A stretch of DNA of 64,000 bases from Variovorax paradoxus NBRC 15149 (GTDB taxonomy: Bacteria > Pseudomonadota > Gammaproteobacteria > Burkholderiales > Burkholderiaceae_C): positions 248,001 through 312,000 of the forward strand of contig NZ_BCUT01000001.1 in NCBI RefSeq assembly GCF_001591365.1, written 5' to 3'. Of the stretch, positions 7,367 through 18,450 are shown piece by piece. A model generated the notes under the pieces. It had not been told where the DNA came from. It did not search any database and worked only from the letters and a program-made list of their open reading frames with translations. The position numbers and the translations under genes are program-made. The first letter of the stretch is position 1. Every line of letters starts with the position of its first letter.

Positions 7367-9226
7367 ATGCCCCTGGACCGCCGGATCTTTCTGCAATCGG
7401 GTGCCGCCGCCGTAGTGGCGCTGCTCCATTCCCGCGGCGCCAGCGCACCCGCCGGCCCGGGCCGGCCCGTGCTCGGTTTCACCGCGGTGCCGGCGTCGCT
7501 GCGCGATGCGGTGGTGGTGCCGCCGGAATACGAGTGGCAGCTGCTCTATCCCTGGGGCACGCCCACCGGCATCGCCGGGCAGCCGATGCCGGCCTTCGCG
7601 CCCGACGGCAGCAACAGCGCCGCAGACCAGGCGCTGCAGGCCGGCATGCATCACGACGGCATGCACTTCTTTACGCTCGCGTCGCCGGACCGCGGCCTGC
7701 TCGTGATGAACCACGAATACACCGACGAGCAACTGCTCCATGCAGGCGGCGGCAAGGAATGGACCGCCGAGAGGGTGCGCAAGTCGCTGCATGCGATGGG
7801 CGTGTCGGTCATCGAGGTCCGGCTCACGCGGGGCGGCTGGCGCCAGGTGCGGCCTTCGCCCTATGCGCGGCGCGTGCACGGCCAGACGCCCATGCGCATC
7901 GCAGGCCCCGCCGCGGGCGCGGTGCCGATGCGCACCGCCGCCAATCCGGCCGGCGACGAAGTGCTCGGCACCTTCGCCAACTGCGCGATGGGCGTCACGC
8001 CCTGGGGCACCTACCTGACCTGCGAGGAAAACTTCCACGGCTACTTCGGCGGCCCGAAGGAAGCAGCGAAGGACGCCACGCCCGCGCAGCGCCGCTACGG
8101 CACGGTGCCGGGCTCGCAATGGGTGGAGTACTGGCGCTTCGAGGAACGCTTCGACATCAGCCGGCATCCGAACGAGCCCCACCGCTTCGGCTGGGTGGTG
8201 GAAATCGATCCATTCGACCCCGTGGCCCAGCCGGTCAAGCGCACCGCGCTCGGGCGCAAGCGCCAGGAAAGCGCGACCTGCACGCTTGCCAAGGATGGGC
8301 GCGTCGTCGTCTACATGGGCGACGACGCGAGGTTCGAATACATCTACAAGTTCGTGAGCCACGGCAAGGTCTCGATGGCCGGCGACGGCGCCCGCGCCTC
8401 CGCCAACAGCCGCCTGCTCGACGAAGGCACGCTCTACGCCGCACGCTTCGATGCCGACGGCCGCGGCCAGTGGCTCGAGCTCGTGCACGGCCGCAACGGC
8501 CTCGACGCGGACAGCGGCTTTGCCGACCAGGCCGAGGTGCTGATCCACGCCAGGCTGGCCGCCAATGCGGTGGGCGCCACCCGGATGGACCGTCCCGAAT
8601 GGATCGCGGTGCATCCGCAGACGGGCGAGGTGTACGTCACGCTCACCAACAACAGCCAGCGCGGCGAGCCGGGCAAGCCCGCGCCCGATGCGGCCAATCC
8701 GCGTGCCGGCAATCTCTTCGGCGGCATCCTGCGCTGGCGCGAGGACGGCGGGGATGCCGGCAGCGCGGGCTTCGGCTGGGACCACTTCGCGCTGGCCGGC
8801 GATCCCGCGCAGGCGGGCAGCGGCGCGCACTATCCATCGGACGATGCCGACGTCTTCGGCAACCCCGACGGCCTGCATTTCGACAGCGGCGGCTTGCTCT
8901 GGATCCAGACCGACATGAGCGGCCAGCTCATCGGCAAGCCGCCCTATGCCTCGCTCGGCAACAACCAGATGCTGTGCGCCGATCCGGCCACGGGCCGCAT
9001 CAAGCGCTTTCTCACGGCACCCAGCGGCAGCGAGGTCACGGGCTGCGTGGTGACGCCGGACCGGCGCACGCTGTTCGTCAACATCCAGCACCCGGGCGAA
9101 TCGCGCGACGACGGCAGCGCCACGCCCAACAGCGCCTGGCCCGACGGCACTGTGCCCGGCAGCGCGCGGCCGCGATCGGCCACGCTGGCGATCCGCCGGC
9201 GCGATGGCGCTATCGTCGGCACCTGA
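7367..9226 (+). CDS. PhoX-family alkaline phosphatase (DUF839), Tat-exported
   Basis: The protein has 619 residues. Its N-terminus MPLDRRIFLQSGAAAVVALL is a twin-arginine signal (RRIFLQ), which fits PhoX enzymes: they are folded with Ca/Fe in the cytoplasm and exported by Tat. The body shows the family's typical blocks: LLVMNHEYTDE, TYLTCEENFHGYFG, HRFGWVVEIDPFDP, KDGRVVVYMGDDARFEYIYK, and near the C-terminus NPDGLHFDSGGLLWIQTD. It would release phosphate from organic phosphomonoesters in the periplasm. I chose ATG 7367 because it places the Tat motif at residue 5; no clear ribosome binding site precedes it. No Pho-box was recognised in the short divergent intergenic region. Confidence 0.85.
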   Translation: MPLDRRIFLQSGAAAVVALLHSRGASAPAGPGRPVLGFTAVPASLRDAVVVPPEYEWQLLYPWGTPTGIAGQPMPAFAPDGSNSAADQALQAGMHHDGMHFFTLASPDRGLLVMNHEYTDEQLLHAGGGKEWTAERVRKSLHAMGVSVIEVRLTRGGWRQVRPSPYARRVHGQTPMRIAGPAAGAVPMRTAANPAGDEVLGTFANCAMGVTPWGTYLTCEENFHGYFGGPKEAAKDATPAQRRYGTVPGSQWVEYWRFEERFDISRHPNEPHRFGWVVEIDPFDPVAQPVKRTALGRKRQESATCTLAKDGRVVVYMGDDARFEYIYKFVSHGKVSMAGDGARASANSRLLDEGTLYAARFDADGRGQWLELVHGRNGLDADSGFADQAEVLIHARLAANAVGATRMDRPEWIAVHPQTGEVYVTLTNNSQRGEPGKPAPDAANPRAGNLFGGILRWREDGGDAGSAGFGWDHFALAGDPAQAGSGAHYPSDDADVFGNPDGLHFDSGGLLWIQTDMSGQLIGKPPYASLGNNQMLCADPATGRIKRFLTAPSGSEVTGCVVTPDRRTLFVNIQHPGESRDDGSATPNSAWPDGTVPGSARPRSATLAIRRRDGAIVGT

Positions 9227-9256
9227 AGCCAAGGAAGCACACAAAGGAGACCTTGC

Positions 9257-9646
9257 ATGAGCATCCGCATCGTTCGCCTGGGCACGCCGCGCACGGCCGG
9301 AGAGGGCCTGCGCATCGGCACCGTGCGCCGCCCGCCGCGCGGCGTTCCGAAGACCGAGTTCGCATCGCAGGACTGGTATGACGTGTGGTATCCGAACCTC
9401 GCGCCTTCCGCGGAGACCATGAAGCTGGGCCAGGAGGCGGAAACGCCTGCGCAATGGAACGCCTTCATGCGCAAGTACAAGTCCGAGATGGCCGAGGCCG
9501 ACGCGAGCCGCAGCATCGACCTGCTGGCCGCCCTGTCGCACAGCGCGGCGTTCTCGGTCGGCTGCTACTGCGAGGACGAGTCGCGCTGCCACCGCTCGCT
9601 GCTGCGCGGCCTCCTGGCCGAGCGCGGGGCGGACATCGCGAACTGA
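9257..9646 (+). CDS. DUF488 family protein
   Basis: The protein has 129 residues and a good ribosome binding site (AAGGAG) before ATG 9257. Family hallmarks are RRPPRGVPK and DWYDVWYPNLAP in the N-terminal half and the Cys/His cluster CYCEDESRCHRSLLRGLL near the end. The biochemical role of DUF488 is unknown to me. It lies 30 bases after the PhoX-like gene, so the two may be cotranscribed, though no functional link is obvious. Confidence 0.8.
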   Translation: MSIRIVRLGTPRTAGEGLRIGTVRRPPRGVPKTEFASQDWYDVWYPNLAPSAETMKLGQEAETPAQWNAFMRKYKSEMAEADASRSIDLLAALSHSAAFSVGCYCEDESRCHRSLLRGLLAERGADIAN

Positions 9647-9651
9647 TCCGT

Positions 9652-10260
9652 TCAGGCCGGCGGCAGGGCCACGAAGGCCGGCAGCCTTTCCGCAGCGGCG
9701 GCAAAGGCCGCGAGCGACGGGCAGTCGGCCGGCGCGACCAGTTCGGGAAGCATCATCTGCGTGAAGCCCCATGCCACGGCGCTGGTCAGGCCGGCCTGCC
9801 CGAGGGTGGCTTCATCGGCCACCGGCGGCAGCCTGGAAATCTCGGCCTCGAGCCCCGCATAGGCGGCGGCCAGCTGGCCCCGCACCCGGTCGACCCATGG
9901 CGCATGCTGCTTCTCGGGCGGGCGCAGCTTGCGCTCGTAGACGATCTGCACCGTCTTCTCGCAGGCCGCGAGCGCGAGCCCCAGCACCCGCAGCGCATGC
10001 AGCCGCTCGGCGCCGCCGGCCGGCATGAGGCTGCGGCCCGCGATGCTTTCCGCGTGGTCGATGATCAGCGTGGAATCCATCAGCGGCGTGCCGTCGTCGC
10101 ACACCAGCGTCGGCGCCTTGACCACCGGATTGATCGCCCGGAACTGTTCGAAGGTGCTGAAGACCGAGATCGACCGGTGTTCGAACGCAAGCCCCAGCAG
10201 GCGCAGCGAAATGGCCGCGCGGCGCACGTAGGGGGAGTCGAGCATGCCGATGAGTTGCAT
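9652..10260 (-). CDS. Glutathione S-transferase family protein
   Basis: The protein has 202 residues with the two GST domains. The N-terminal thioredoxin-like domain starts MQLIGMLDSPYVRRAAISL and contains NPVVKAPTLVCDDG and LMDSTLIIDHAE, which form the glutathione site (cis-Pro replaced by Ala in VKAPTL with the Pro next to it; DST as the glutamyl contact). The C-terminal helical domain follows. The likely substrate is unknown; GSTs conjugate or reduce electrophiles in the cytoplasm. A longer open frame reaches 10647, but only the part from ATG 10260 is GST-like. It ends 6 bases from the convergent DUF488 gene. Confidence 0.85.
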   Translation of the reverse strand: MQLIGMLDSPYVRRAAISLRLLGLAFEHRSISVFSTFEQFRAINPVVKAPTLVCDDGTPLMDSTLIIDHAESIAGRSLMPAGGAERLHALRVLGLALAACEKTVQIVYERKLRPPEKQHAPWVDRVRGQLAAAYAGLEAEISRLPPVADEATLGQAGLTSAVAWGFTQMMLPELVAPADCPSLAAFAAAAERLPAFVALPPA

Positions 10261-10301
10261 CTTGTTTTTTCCTGAGGGATGGGGCGCAACGATAACGCCT
10301 G

Positions 10302-11204
10302 TCAGCGCTGCGCCTTGTCCTTCTGGTTCTGCGCCTCGATGCGTTCGCGCGCGGCCTGCCAGTCGTCGTCGCTCCACTGCCGCAGCTCGTAGAAGTTGCC
10401 GCCCGTGGCCAGCGCGTTGCCGCCGTCCATCATGATGCTCTGGCCGGTGAGCCAGTCGCACTGGCCTGGCGCCATGAGAAAGGCCGCAAGGTTCTGCAGC
10501 TCGCTCATGCGGCCGGTACGCGCCATCGGGTTGGTCTTCTTGCTGCGCGCGCCGGGCTCCTCGCCGGGATTGAGGCGTTTGCTCATGCCCTCGGTCGGAA
10601 TCTCGCCCGGCCCGACGGCATTGAGGCGAATGCCATGGCGCGCCCACTCCACCGCGAGCGACTTGGTCATGACCTCGATGCCGGCCTTGCTCATGGCCGA
10701 GGGCACCACGTAGGGGCTGCCGTTGTCGACCCAGGTGACGATGATGCTCATCACGCTGCGCATCGCATCACCCTCTTTCCACTTGCCGGCCTTCGCTTCC
10801 GCCACCCAGCGCTTGCCCACCGCCTGCGTGACGTAGAAGCTGCCATGGAAGACGATGTTCGCAATCGCGTCGAAGGCGCGCGGCGAGAGGCTCTCGGTCG
10901 GCGCGACGAAGTTGCCGGCGGCATTGTTGACGAGCCCTGTGAGCCCGCCGCCCTGGAACAGGCTCTCGACCATCTCGTCGACGCTCTGCGCCACGCGGAT
11001 GTCGACGCCAAAGGTGTCGATGCGGCGCCCCGGAAACTGCTGGCGCCACGCGGCCGCGGTTTCCTCGCAGACCGACTGGCGCCGGCCGCAGATGGCCACG
11101 TCGGCGCCCAGGCCCAGAAAGCGCTCGGCCATGGCCCGGCCCAGGCCGGTGCCGCCGCCGGTCACGAGAATGCGCTGGCCGGTCATGAGGGAAGGTTCGA
11201 ACAT
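10302..11204 (-). CDS. SDR oxidoreductase of the 2,4-dienoyl-CoA reductase type
   Basis: The protein has 300 residues with a strong ribosome binding site (GGAGACC) before ATG 11204. The NADPH motif TGGGTGLGRAMAERF and NNAAGNF are clear. Around residue 168 the active-site segment reads YVVPSAMSKAGIEVMTKSL: the classical Tyr four residues before Lys is Ser, just as in mitochondrial/peroxisomal 2,4-dienoyl-CoA reductases, which use a different Tyr. The C-terminal GRMSELQNLAAFLMAP and DGGNAL also fit that group. It would reduce 2,4-dienoyl-CoA during breakdown of unsaturated fatty acids. It lies 41 bases upstream of the GST gene on the same strand and is divergent from the CoA-transferase gene. 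Confidence 0.85.
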   Translation of the reverse strand: MFEPSLMTGQRILVTGGGTGLGRAMAERFLGLGADVAICGRRQSVCEETAAAWRQQFPGRRIDTFGVDIRVAQSVDEMVESLFQGGGLTGLVNNAAGNFVAPTESLSPRAFDAIANIVFHGSFYVTQAVGKRWVAEAKAGKWKEGDAMRSVMSIIVTWVDNGSPYVVPSAMSKAGIEVMTKSLAVEWARHGIRLNAVGPGEIPTEGMSKRLNPGEEPGARSKKTNPMARTGRMSELQNLAAFLMAPGQCDWLTGQSIMMDGGNALATGGNFYELRQWSDDDWQAARERIEAQNQKDKAQR

Positions 11205-11351
11205 GGTGGTCTCCTTGGTCGTTGCGGCAGCGCCAAGGCAGGGAGCGCCGCCGTCGCACATGCTACGCGCGCTGCCGGTGCCGCGGCTTGCGAAATCCGG
11301 CTCCCGGCACCGGGTGAGAATGGCAGCCGACCTGTTCCCTGGAATCCGCCC

Positions 11352-12230
11352 ATGCCAACTTCCACAGCCTCCCTCTTCCAGCCGCTTGCAGGCGTGCGCG
11401 TGCTGAGCCTTGCGCTCAACCTTCCGGGCCCCGCGGCGCTGCTGCGCTGCCGGGCCATGGGCGCCGCCTGCGTGAAGTTCGAGCCGCCCGCGGGCGACCC
11501 GATGGGGCACTACAACAAGCCTGCCTATGCCGCGCTGCACGAAGGGATCGCGGTCCGCACCGCCGACCTCAAGTCCGAGGCCGGACGGCAGCAGCTGCAC
11601 GCAGAGCTCGCGCAGACCGACGTGCTGCTGACTTCGTTCCGCCCTTCCGCGCTGGCCAAGCTCGGCCTCGACCGGGCCGCGCTGCAGGAGCGGCATCCGC
11701 GGCTGTCGCAAGTGGCGATCGTCGGCGCGCCCGGCGCGCGCGCCGAGGAGCCGGGCCACGACCTGACCTACCTCGCCGAAAGCGGCCTCGTCACCGGCAC
11801 CGAGCTGCCGCCCACGCTCTTTGCCGACATGGGCGGCGCGCTGCTCGCGAGCGAAGCCGTGCTGCAAGCCACCCTGCATGCGCGGACCGTGGCCGGCGCG
11901 AACGGGCTGTACCTCGAGGTGGCGCTCAATGCCTCGGCCGACTGGCTGGCGCTGCCGCGCACCTGGGGCCTCACGCAGCCCACGGGCACGGTCGGCGGCG
12001 CCCATGCGGGCTACCGCGTCTATCCCTGCGCCGACGGCCGCGTGGCGGTGGCGGCGCTGGAGCCGCACTTCGCGGCCCGGCTCTGCGAGGCCGCGGGCGT
12101 GTCGCCGCCCGACATGACGGCGCCGGCCACGCACGCGGCGCTGGCCGCCTGGCTCGCAACGCGCACGCGCGCCGAGCTCGACGCCATGGGCCGCGAGCGC
12201 GACGTGCCGCTGCTCACGCTGGCCAACTGA
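11352..12230 (+). CDS. Short CoA-transferase family III (CaiB/BaiF) protein
   Basis: The protein has 292 residues, about a quarter shorter than the usual 380-400. It begins with LAGVRVLSLALNLPGPAALL, a variant of the family start, and keeps VLLTSFRPSALAKLGLD, GHDLTYLAESGL and FADMGGALLASEAV; Asp159 there aligns with the catalytic Asp of formyl-CoA transferase and the racemase AMACR. GYRVYPCADGRVAVAALEPHF marks the C-terminal part. It would transfer CoA between organic acids or racemise 2-methylacyl-CoA. The shortening is seen in some AMACR-like members. It is divergent from the dienoyl-CoA reductase gene, which suggests shared use in acyl-CoA metabolism. Confidence 0.75.
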   Translation: MPTSTASLFQPLAGVRVLSLALNLPGPAALLRCRAMGAACVKFEPPAGDPMGHYNKPAYAALHEGIAVRTADLKSEAGRQQLHAELAQTDVLLTSFRPSALAKLGLDRAALQERHPRLSQVAIVGAPGARAEEPGHDLTYLAESGLVTGTELPPTLFADMGGALLASEAVLQATLHARTVAGANGLYLEVALNASADWLALPRTWGLTQPTGTVGGAHAGYRVYPCADGRVAVAALEPHFAARLCEAAGVSPPDMTAPATHAALAAWLATRTRAELDAMGRERDVPLLTLAN

Positions 12231-12251
12231 CGGAGCGGCCTGCGTGCGTCC

Positions 12252-14372
12252 TCAGGACGCCGGCAGGCGCAGCTCGCCGAGCTTGCGGTCGAGCTTGATG
12301 AGCCAGATGCGCGTCGGCCGCTCCAGGTCGGAGCCGCGCGTGATGCGCGCGCCGGTGGCGCCCGCGGGGCAGCCGCTGAGCACGCCGCCGGCGTCGGCCG
12401 TGCAGTCCTCGACGCTGCCGGGCAGGGTCTTGCCACCGGCATCGAGCAGCACCGTGCCCAGGCCGAAGTCGTTGTCGTTCACCAGCGCCAGGGTCTGGTC
12501 GTCCACGATCGTCAGGCCCTCCGCCTTCTCGGCCAGCCAGCCCAGTGCATTGAGGTCGAGCAGCTCGGTCTTGCGCATCGTCACCACGCTCGAATAGTCG
12601 GCGGTGCCCGAGGGCGCCTGCGTGATGCTGCTGATCTCCAGGTTGTGGTCGAAGGCCTTGATGTCCGTCGCGTTGGCCGGCAGCTCCACCAGCATCAGCT
12701 TGTTGAACACCTTGCCGTCGCCCTTGCGCGCGCCCTGCTCGATCACGATGAAGCGGCCGTTGCCCAGGCTCACCACATCGCCGAGCTTGGCGTTGCCGGT
12801 GCGGTCCTTGTCGTACTGGCTGCCGTCGATCGGGTAGGCATAGAGCTTCGAAGTTTCCGTTGCCGGGTCGAAGGCGAGCCAGCGCGTGAACTTCGCGATG
12901 TGGCGCACGTCGGTGTTGCTGCCGCCCGGCGGCCTGGCCTTGATCGACTTGCCGCTGCCATCGCGCGGATCGATCGGGCTCTGCAGGAAGCCGTGCAGCA
13001 CGCCGCTCGCAGCATCGAGCGTCAAACCTTCCATGCCGCGGTTGGGGCGGCGCTGCGACAGCACCAGCGGCAGGTCGGCGGCGCCGCTGCCCGGTGCGTA
13101 TTTCTTCTCGATCACGCCGGTCGCCATGTTGATGCGCGCGATGAAGGGGCCGTATTCGTCGCTGGTCCACAGCACGTTGCGCGCCTTGTCGAGCACCAGC
13201 GTCTCGGGGTCGAGGCCGTTGGCATCGAAGTTGGCCTTGGCGGCGTCGAACACGTAGCGGTCGGTCAGCGGCGTCTCGCCGGTCGAACCCACGCCCGATT
13301 GCGGCGGCAGGCCGCTGATCTTCCTGCCGGCATCGAGCTTGAGCGGCAGGCTCGAGGCGAGCACGGCGCCCGTCTTGCCGACGCGCACGATGCCGAAGCT
13401 CGGCGCGAACGACGGCGCCGGGAACACCTTGCTGATGCTGGTGGCGCCATTGCCGCCGGGCACGGGCGCGGTCGGGCCGTCGCCGTTCGGGCCGCGGTCG
13501 GTGATGGCATAGAACTCGAGCGCGCCGTCGTCCGCCTTGCCCTTGAACGCGAGCCCCGAGCCGTAGGCCGGCAGGAAGCCCTGGGGAAAATCGGCCTTGA
13601 TGCTGGCGTTGTCGCCTTCATAGGGCACGTTGAAACGGGCGTCGGCCTGCAGCTGGTAGCGCGTCACGCCGATGCCGATGGCGCCGAGCTGGTTGGCCTG
13701 GGTGGCGGCTTCGGTCACGGGCGCGGCCAGGCGCGAGGCCAGGGTGTTTTCGAAGTGCTCGCGCGCCAGCATGCGGCGGGCGGCGTCGACCGTGCGCGTG
13801 GCGTACGGCGCGGGCAGCGCGGCGAGCACGGCATTGAGCGCGGTGTCGAAGGCCTCGGCCGAGGCACCGAAATCGAGCGCGCCTGCCGTCAATCCGGCCT
13901 TGAGCGCAGGCGTCAGCCGGATGCCGTTCGAGGGATCGCGGTCCTCGTCGAAGCTCTGCAATGCCAGCAGGCGATTGACGACCGCATCGGCCTTCACGCC
14001 AGTGCCGCCGGCCAGGGTCAGCGGCGTGACCGCGTCTCCGCAGGCCGCGCTGCCGAGCGCGAGCGCGCCGGCGCTGAAGGCCACGGTCTCGCCATCCTTG
14101 CAGCTGAATTCGCCATTCGCGTTGGTGCTGGCCGCGGCGGCGCCGCCTGTGGTGTAGTCGAGGCCCTCGACGGCCGCGTCGAGGAAGATGCCGGTCTTCG
14201 ATTGCGCAGCCGGCGGGTTGGTGGTGCCGCTCCCACCACCACCGCCCGTCACGGGAAATGCCCACCCTCCTCCTCCGCCGCCGCTGCCGCCACCGCAGGC
14301 AGCCACCAGCGCACCGGCGGCACCCGCGAGCGCCAGCCAGCCCATCCTCGATCCTCTTGTCTTCTTCGCCAT
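12252..14372 (-). CDS. Esterase-like activity of phytase family lipoprotein
   Basis: The protein has 706 residues from ATG 14372. A signal peptide ends in the lipobox LVAAC, followed by a Gly-rich linker, so it should be a lipoprotein of the outer membrane or cell surface. After a domain of about 220 residues with disulfide-like Cys pairs, the beta-propeller part shows FYAITDRGPNGDGP, LVLDKARNVLWTSDEYGPFI, RRPNRGMEGLTLD and NKLMLVELP, typical of the phytase-like esterase family. The substrate is unknown; phosphoesters are likely. No ribosome binding site was evident. It ends 21 bases from the convergent CoA-transferase gene. Confidence 0.8.
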   Translation of the reverse strand: MAKKTRGSRMGWLALAGAAGALVAACGGGSGGGGGGWAFPVTGGGGGSGTTNPPAAQSKTGIFLDAAVEGLDYTTGGAAAASTNANGEFSCKDGETVAFSAGALALGSAACGDAVTPLTLAGGTGVKADAVVNRLLALQSFDEDRDPSNGIRLTPALKAGLTAGALDFGASAEAFDTALNAVLAALPAPYATRTVDAARRMLAREHFENTLASRLAAPVTEAATQANQLGAIGIGVTRYQLQADARFNVPYEGDNASIKADFPQGFLPAYGSGLAFKGKADDGALEFYAITDRGPNGDGPTAPVPGGNGATSISKVFPAPSFAPSFGIVRVGKTGAVLASSLPLKLDAGRKISGLPPQSGVGSTGETPLTDRYVFDAAKANFDANGLDPETLVLDKARNVLWTSDEYGPFIARINMATGVIEKKYAPGSGAADLPLVLSQRRPNRGMEGLTLDAASGVLHGFLQSPIDPRDGSGKSIKARPPGGSNTDVRHIAKFTRWLAFDPATETSKLYAYPIDGSQYDKDRTGNAKLGDVVSLGNGRFIVIEQGARKGDGKVFNKLMLVELPANATDIKAFDHNLEISSITQAPSGTADYSSVVTMRKTELLDLNALGWLAEKAEGLTIVDDQTLALVNDNDFGLGTVLLDAGGKTLPGSVEDCTADAGGVLSGCPAGATGARITRGSDLERPTRIWLIKLDRKLGELRLPAS

Positions 14373-14475
14373 CGCTTGTCCTTGTTTTGCGCCTGTGCAA
14401 CAGGCACAGGCCCCGGCGATTAGCGCCGCGGCGTGTGACAAGCCAGTGAAAGCAGGAAGCCGGGGATGCGCGTGC

Positions 14476-15402
14476 TCAGCGGCCGGCGCCGTCGCGCTGC
14501 CGGTCCTCGCGCTTGATCGCGAGATAGGTGTCCAGGTCGACCTCGTGCAGCTGCCGCGGATACTGCTCGGCCGCGGCGAACCAGGAACGTTCCCGCCGCT
14601 CGGCCGGCGCTCCGGCTCCCGAAGAGAGATAGGTGTCGAGCGTGAGGAAGTAGCGCATCGCATTGCGCTCCACCAGCCCGCGCGTGCCGCGGATGTAGTC
14701 GGGCTGCCCGTCGGCCTCCTTGCCCACCACCGTGAAGCCCACCTTGTTGCGGCCGAAGGTGGCCAGGTACGCCTCGGTGGCCATGCGAACCATCATGTTG
14801 TGGTCGTAGCTGTAGCCGAAATGCAGGAAGCTCTTCTGCCCGTCGAGTGCCACCGCCTCGAGCATGACGCGGTAGTTGCTGGTTCCGAGCGGCCCGTTGG
14901 CCGCATTCATCTCGACCGACAGGTACTCCGGCGTCGCGCTGGCCACGCGATAGGCAAAGGGCAGCTGGAACGCCTGTTCGACCGGCTTGTCGTAGCGCCG
15001 CACCACGAACAGCGTCAGCATCTCGCCGCCTTGCGGCGACGTGCCGGTGCGGCAGCGGCGGTTGTTGACGTGCAGCATGAGCAGCTCGCACCAGCGGGCG
15101 GACTCCTTGAGCGCGGCGCTGATCTCCGGCAGCGGGTGGTCCACCACCGCGTAGATGTCGCCCTGCAGCCCGTTCGGCGTCTCCATCGAGTCCAGCTGGA
15201 TGGGCCGCCCGAAGCCGTTCTGCGCGAGCTTCGCACCCGTGCGCTGGTGCGTGGCGCGCAGTGCCTGCGCCGCGGCCGAGGCCGAGGCCGGTGCGGGCGA
15301 GGTGTCGGGCGACGCCGCCGGGGCATGCGCGGAAAACGCGAGCAGGACGGCGCACGCCTGTGCGCGCAACCATGGAGCCGGCAAATGGAACGGACTGCTC
15401 AT
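14476..15402 (-). CDS. Exported protein of unknown function
   Basis: The protein has about 308 residues from ATG 15402 (MSSPFHLPAPWL; ATG 15414 is possible). A signal peptide ends near AHAPAASPD, followed by an Ala/Ser/Pro linker. The mature part has ELLMLHVNNRRCR, GEMLTLFVVRRYDKP, FGYSYDHNMMVRMATEAYLA and RYFLTLDTYLSS, with strand-rich character and a few Cys. I recognise no named family; it could be a periplasmic enzyme or lipid-binding protein. The same frame is open far beyond its start because of G+C bias, but that extension is a shadow of the YgiQ gene. It lies 104 bases downstream of the lipoprotein gene's start. Confidence 0.65.
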   Translation of the reverse strand: MSSPFHLPAPWLRAQACAVLLAFSAHAPAASPDTSPAPASASAAAQALRATHQRTGAKLAQNGFGRPIQLDSMETPNGLQGDIYAVVDHPLPEISAALKESARWCELLMLHVNNRRCRTGTSPQGGEMLTLFVVRRYDKPVEQAFQLPFAYRVASATPEYLSVEMNAANGPLGTSNYRVMLEAVALDGQKSFLHFGYSYDHNMMVRMATEAYLATFGRNKVGFTVVGKEADGQPDYIRGTRGLVERNAMRYFLTLDTYLSSGAGAPAERRERSWFAAAEQYPRQLHEVDLDTYLAIKREDRQRDGAGR

Positions 15403-15483
15403 GGACCACACCATACACAAGAGACGGCCGCCGCCCCGGCAAGGGAGAATCGCGGCCATGTGTCCTCCTTCTTCCCGCACGCC

Positions 15484-15900
15484 ATGAAGCGCCAAGGGCG
15501 GCGCCGCGAGCCGGTGGCCTCGTCTTCCTTGTCGTCGATGCTGCCCATCGCAGTGCTGCTCCTCGGCTATGCGGGGCTGCTCGGGTATGGGGTGTGGACC
15601 ACGCGCCTGCCGCCCATTGCGCTGGGCGTGCTGTTGTTGATCAGCCTGCTGGCCTTCGCCGTCTACGGCTTCGACAAGAGCGCCGCGCAGGCCGGCCGCT
15701 GGCGCACGGCGGAAAGCACGCTGCACCTGCTGTCGCTGGCGGGGGGATGGCCGGGCGCGTGGTGCGCGCAGCGGCTCTTTCGCCACAAGTCGCGCAAGGC
15801 GAGCTTCATGGCGGTGTACTGGGCCACCGTGCTGCTGAATATGGCCGCCGTAGCGGCCTGGGTCGGCAAGTTGCTGCCCGCGAGCCTGCTCGCGGGCTGA
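15484..15900 (+). CDS. DUF1294 family membrane protein
   Basis: The protein has 138 residues. Two N-terminal hydrophobic segments (LPIAVLLLGYAGLLGYGVW and LGVLLLISLLAFAVYGFD) are followed by the DUF1294 signature: YGFDKSAAQAGRWRTAE, LHLLSLAGGWPGAWCAQ and HKSRKASFM, then a last membrane span. The signature is well conserved, but the family has no established function. Some relatives carry an N-terminal cold-shock domain, absent here. It ends 5 bases from the convergent YgiQ gene. The start was chosen at ATG 15484; the upstream frame is not protein-like. Confidence 0.8.
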   Translation: MKRQGRRREPVASSSLSSMLPIAVLLLGYAGLLGYGVWTTRLPPIALGVLLLISLLAFAVYGFDKSAAQAGRWRTAESTLHLLSLAGGWPGAWCAQRLFRHKSRKASFMAVYWATVLLNMAAVAAWVGKLLPASLLAG

Positions 15901-15905
15901 ACAAC

Positions 15906-18299
<2,394 letters not shown>

Positions 18300-18398
18300 C
18301 AGTGGGGAAGTTGGCCGCGGCGGCTTGGCGGGCACGGCGCGGCAGTGGGCAACCCGCGATTTTAGGGTTTTCCACCACTTCTGTCGCGTTAGCGGCTG

Positions 18399-18446
18399 TT
18401 GACGCGCCTGCGGCAAGGCTTTTAAATGGTTGCCTCAGTCAACCAT
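18399..18446 (+). promoter_or_regulatory. Promoter with overlapping palindromic operator
   Basis: TTGACG (18399-18404), a 16-base spacer and TTTAAA (18421-18426) make a good sigma-70 promoter. Directly overlapping its downstream edge is a perfect inverted repeat, ATGGTTG (18426-18432) and CAACCAT (18440-18446) with a 7-base spacer. A further GCAACCATT copy occurs inside the start of the gene near 18459-18468. A MarR-type dimer bound here would block the promoter, so the downstream MarR-fusion gene probably represses itself. Confidence 0.6.
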
Positions 18447-18450
18447 CAAT

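Noticed and set aside
7346-9772. An 808-residue open frame antisense to the PhoX-like gene
   Set aside because: Composition is that of a reverse-strand shadow, and the plus strand encodes a clear Tat-exported PhoX-family protein.
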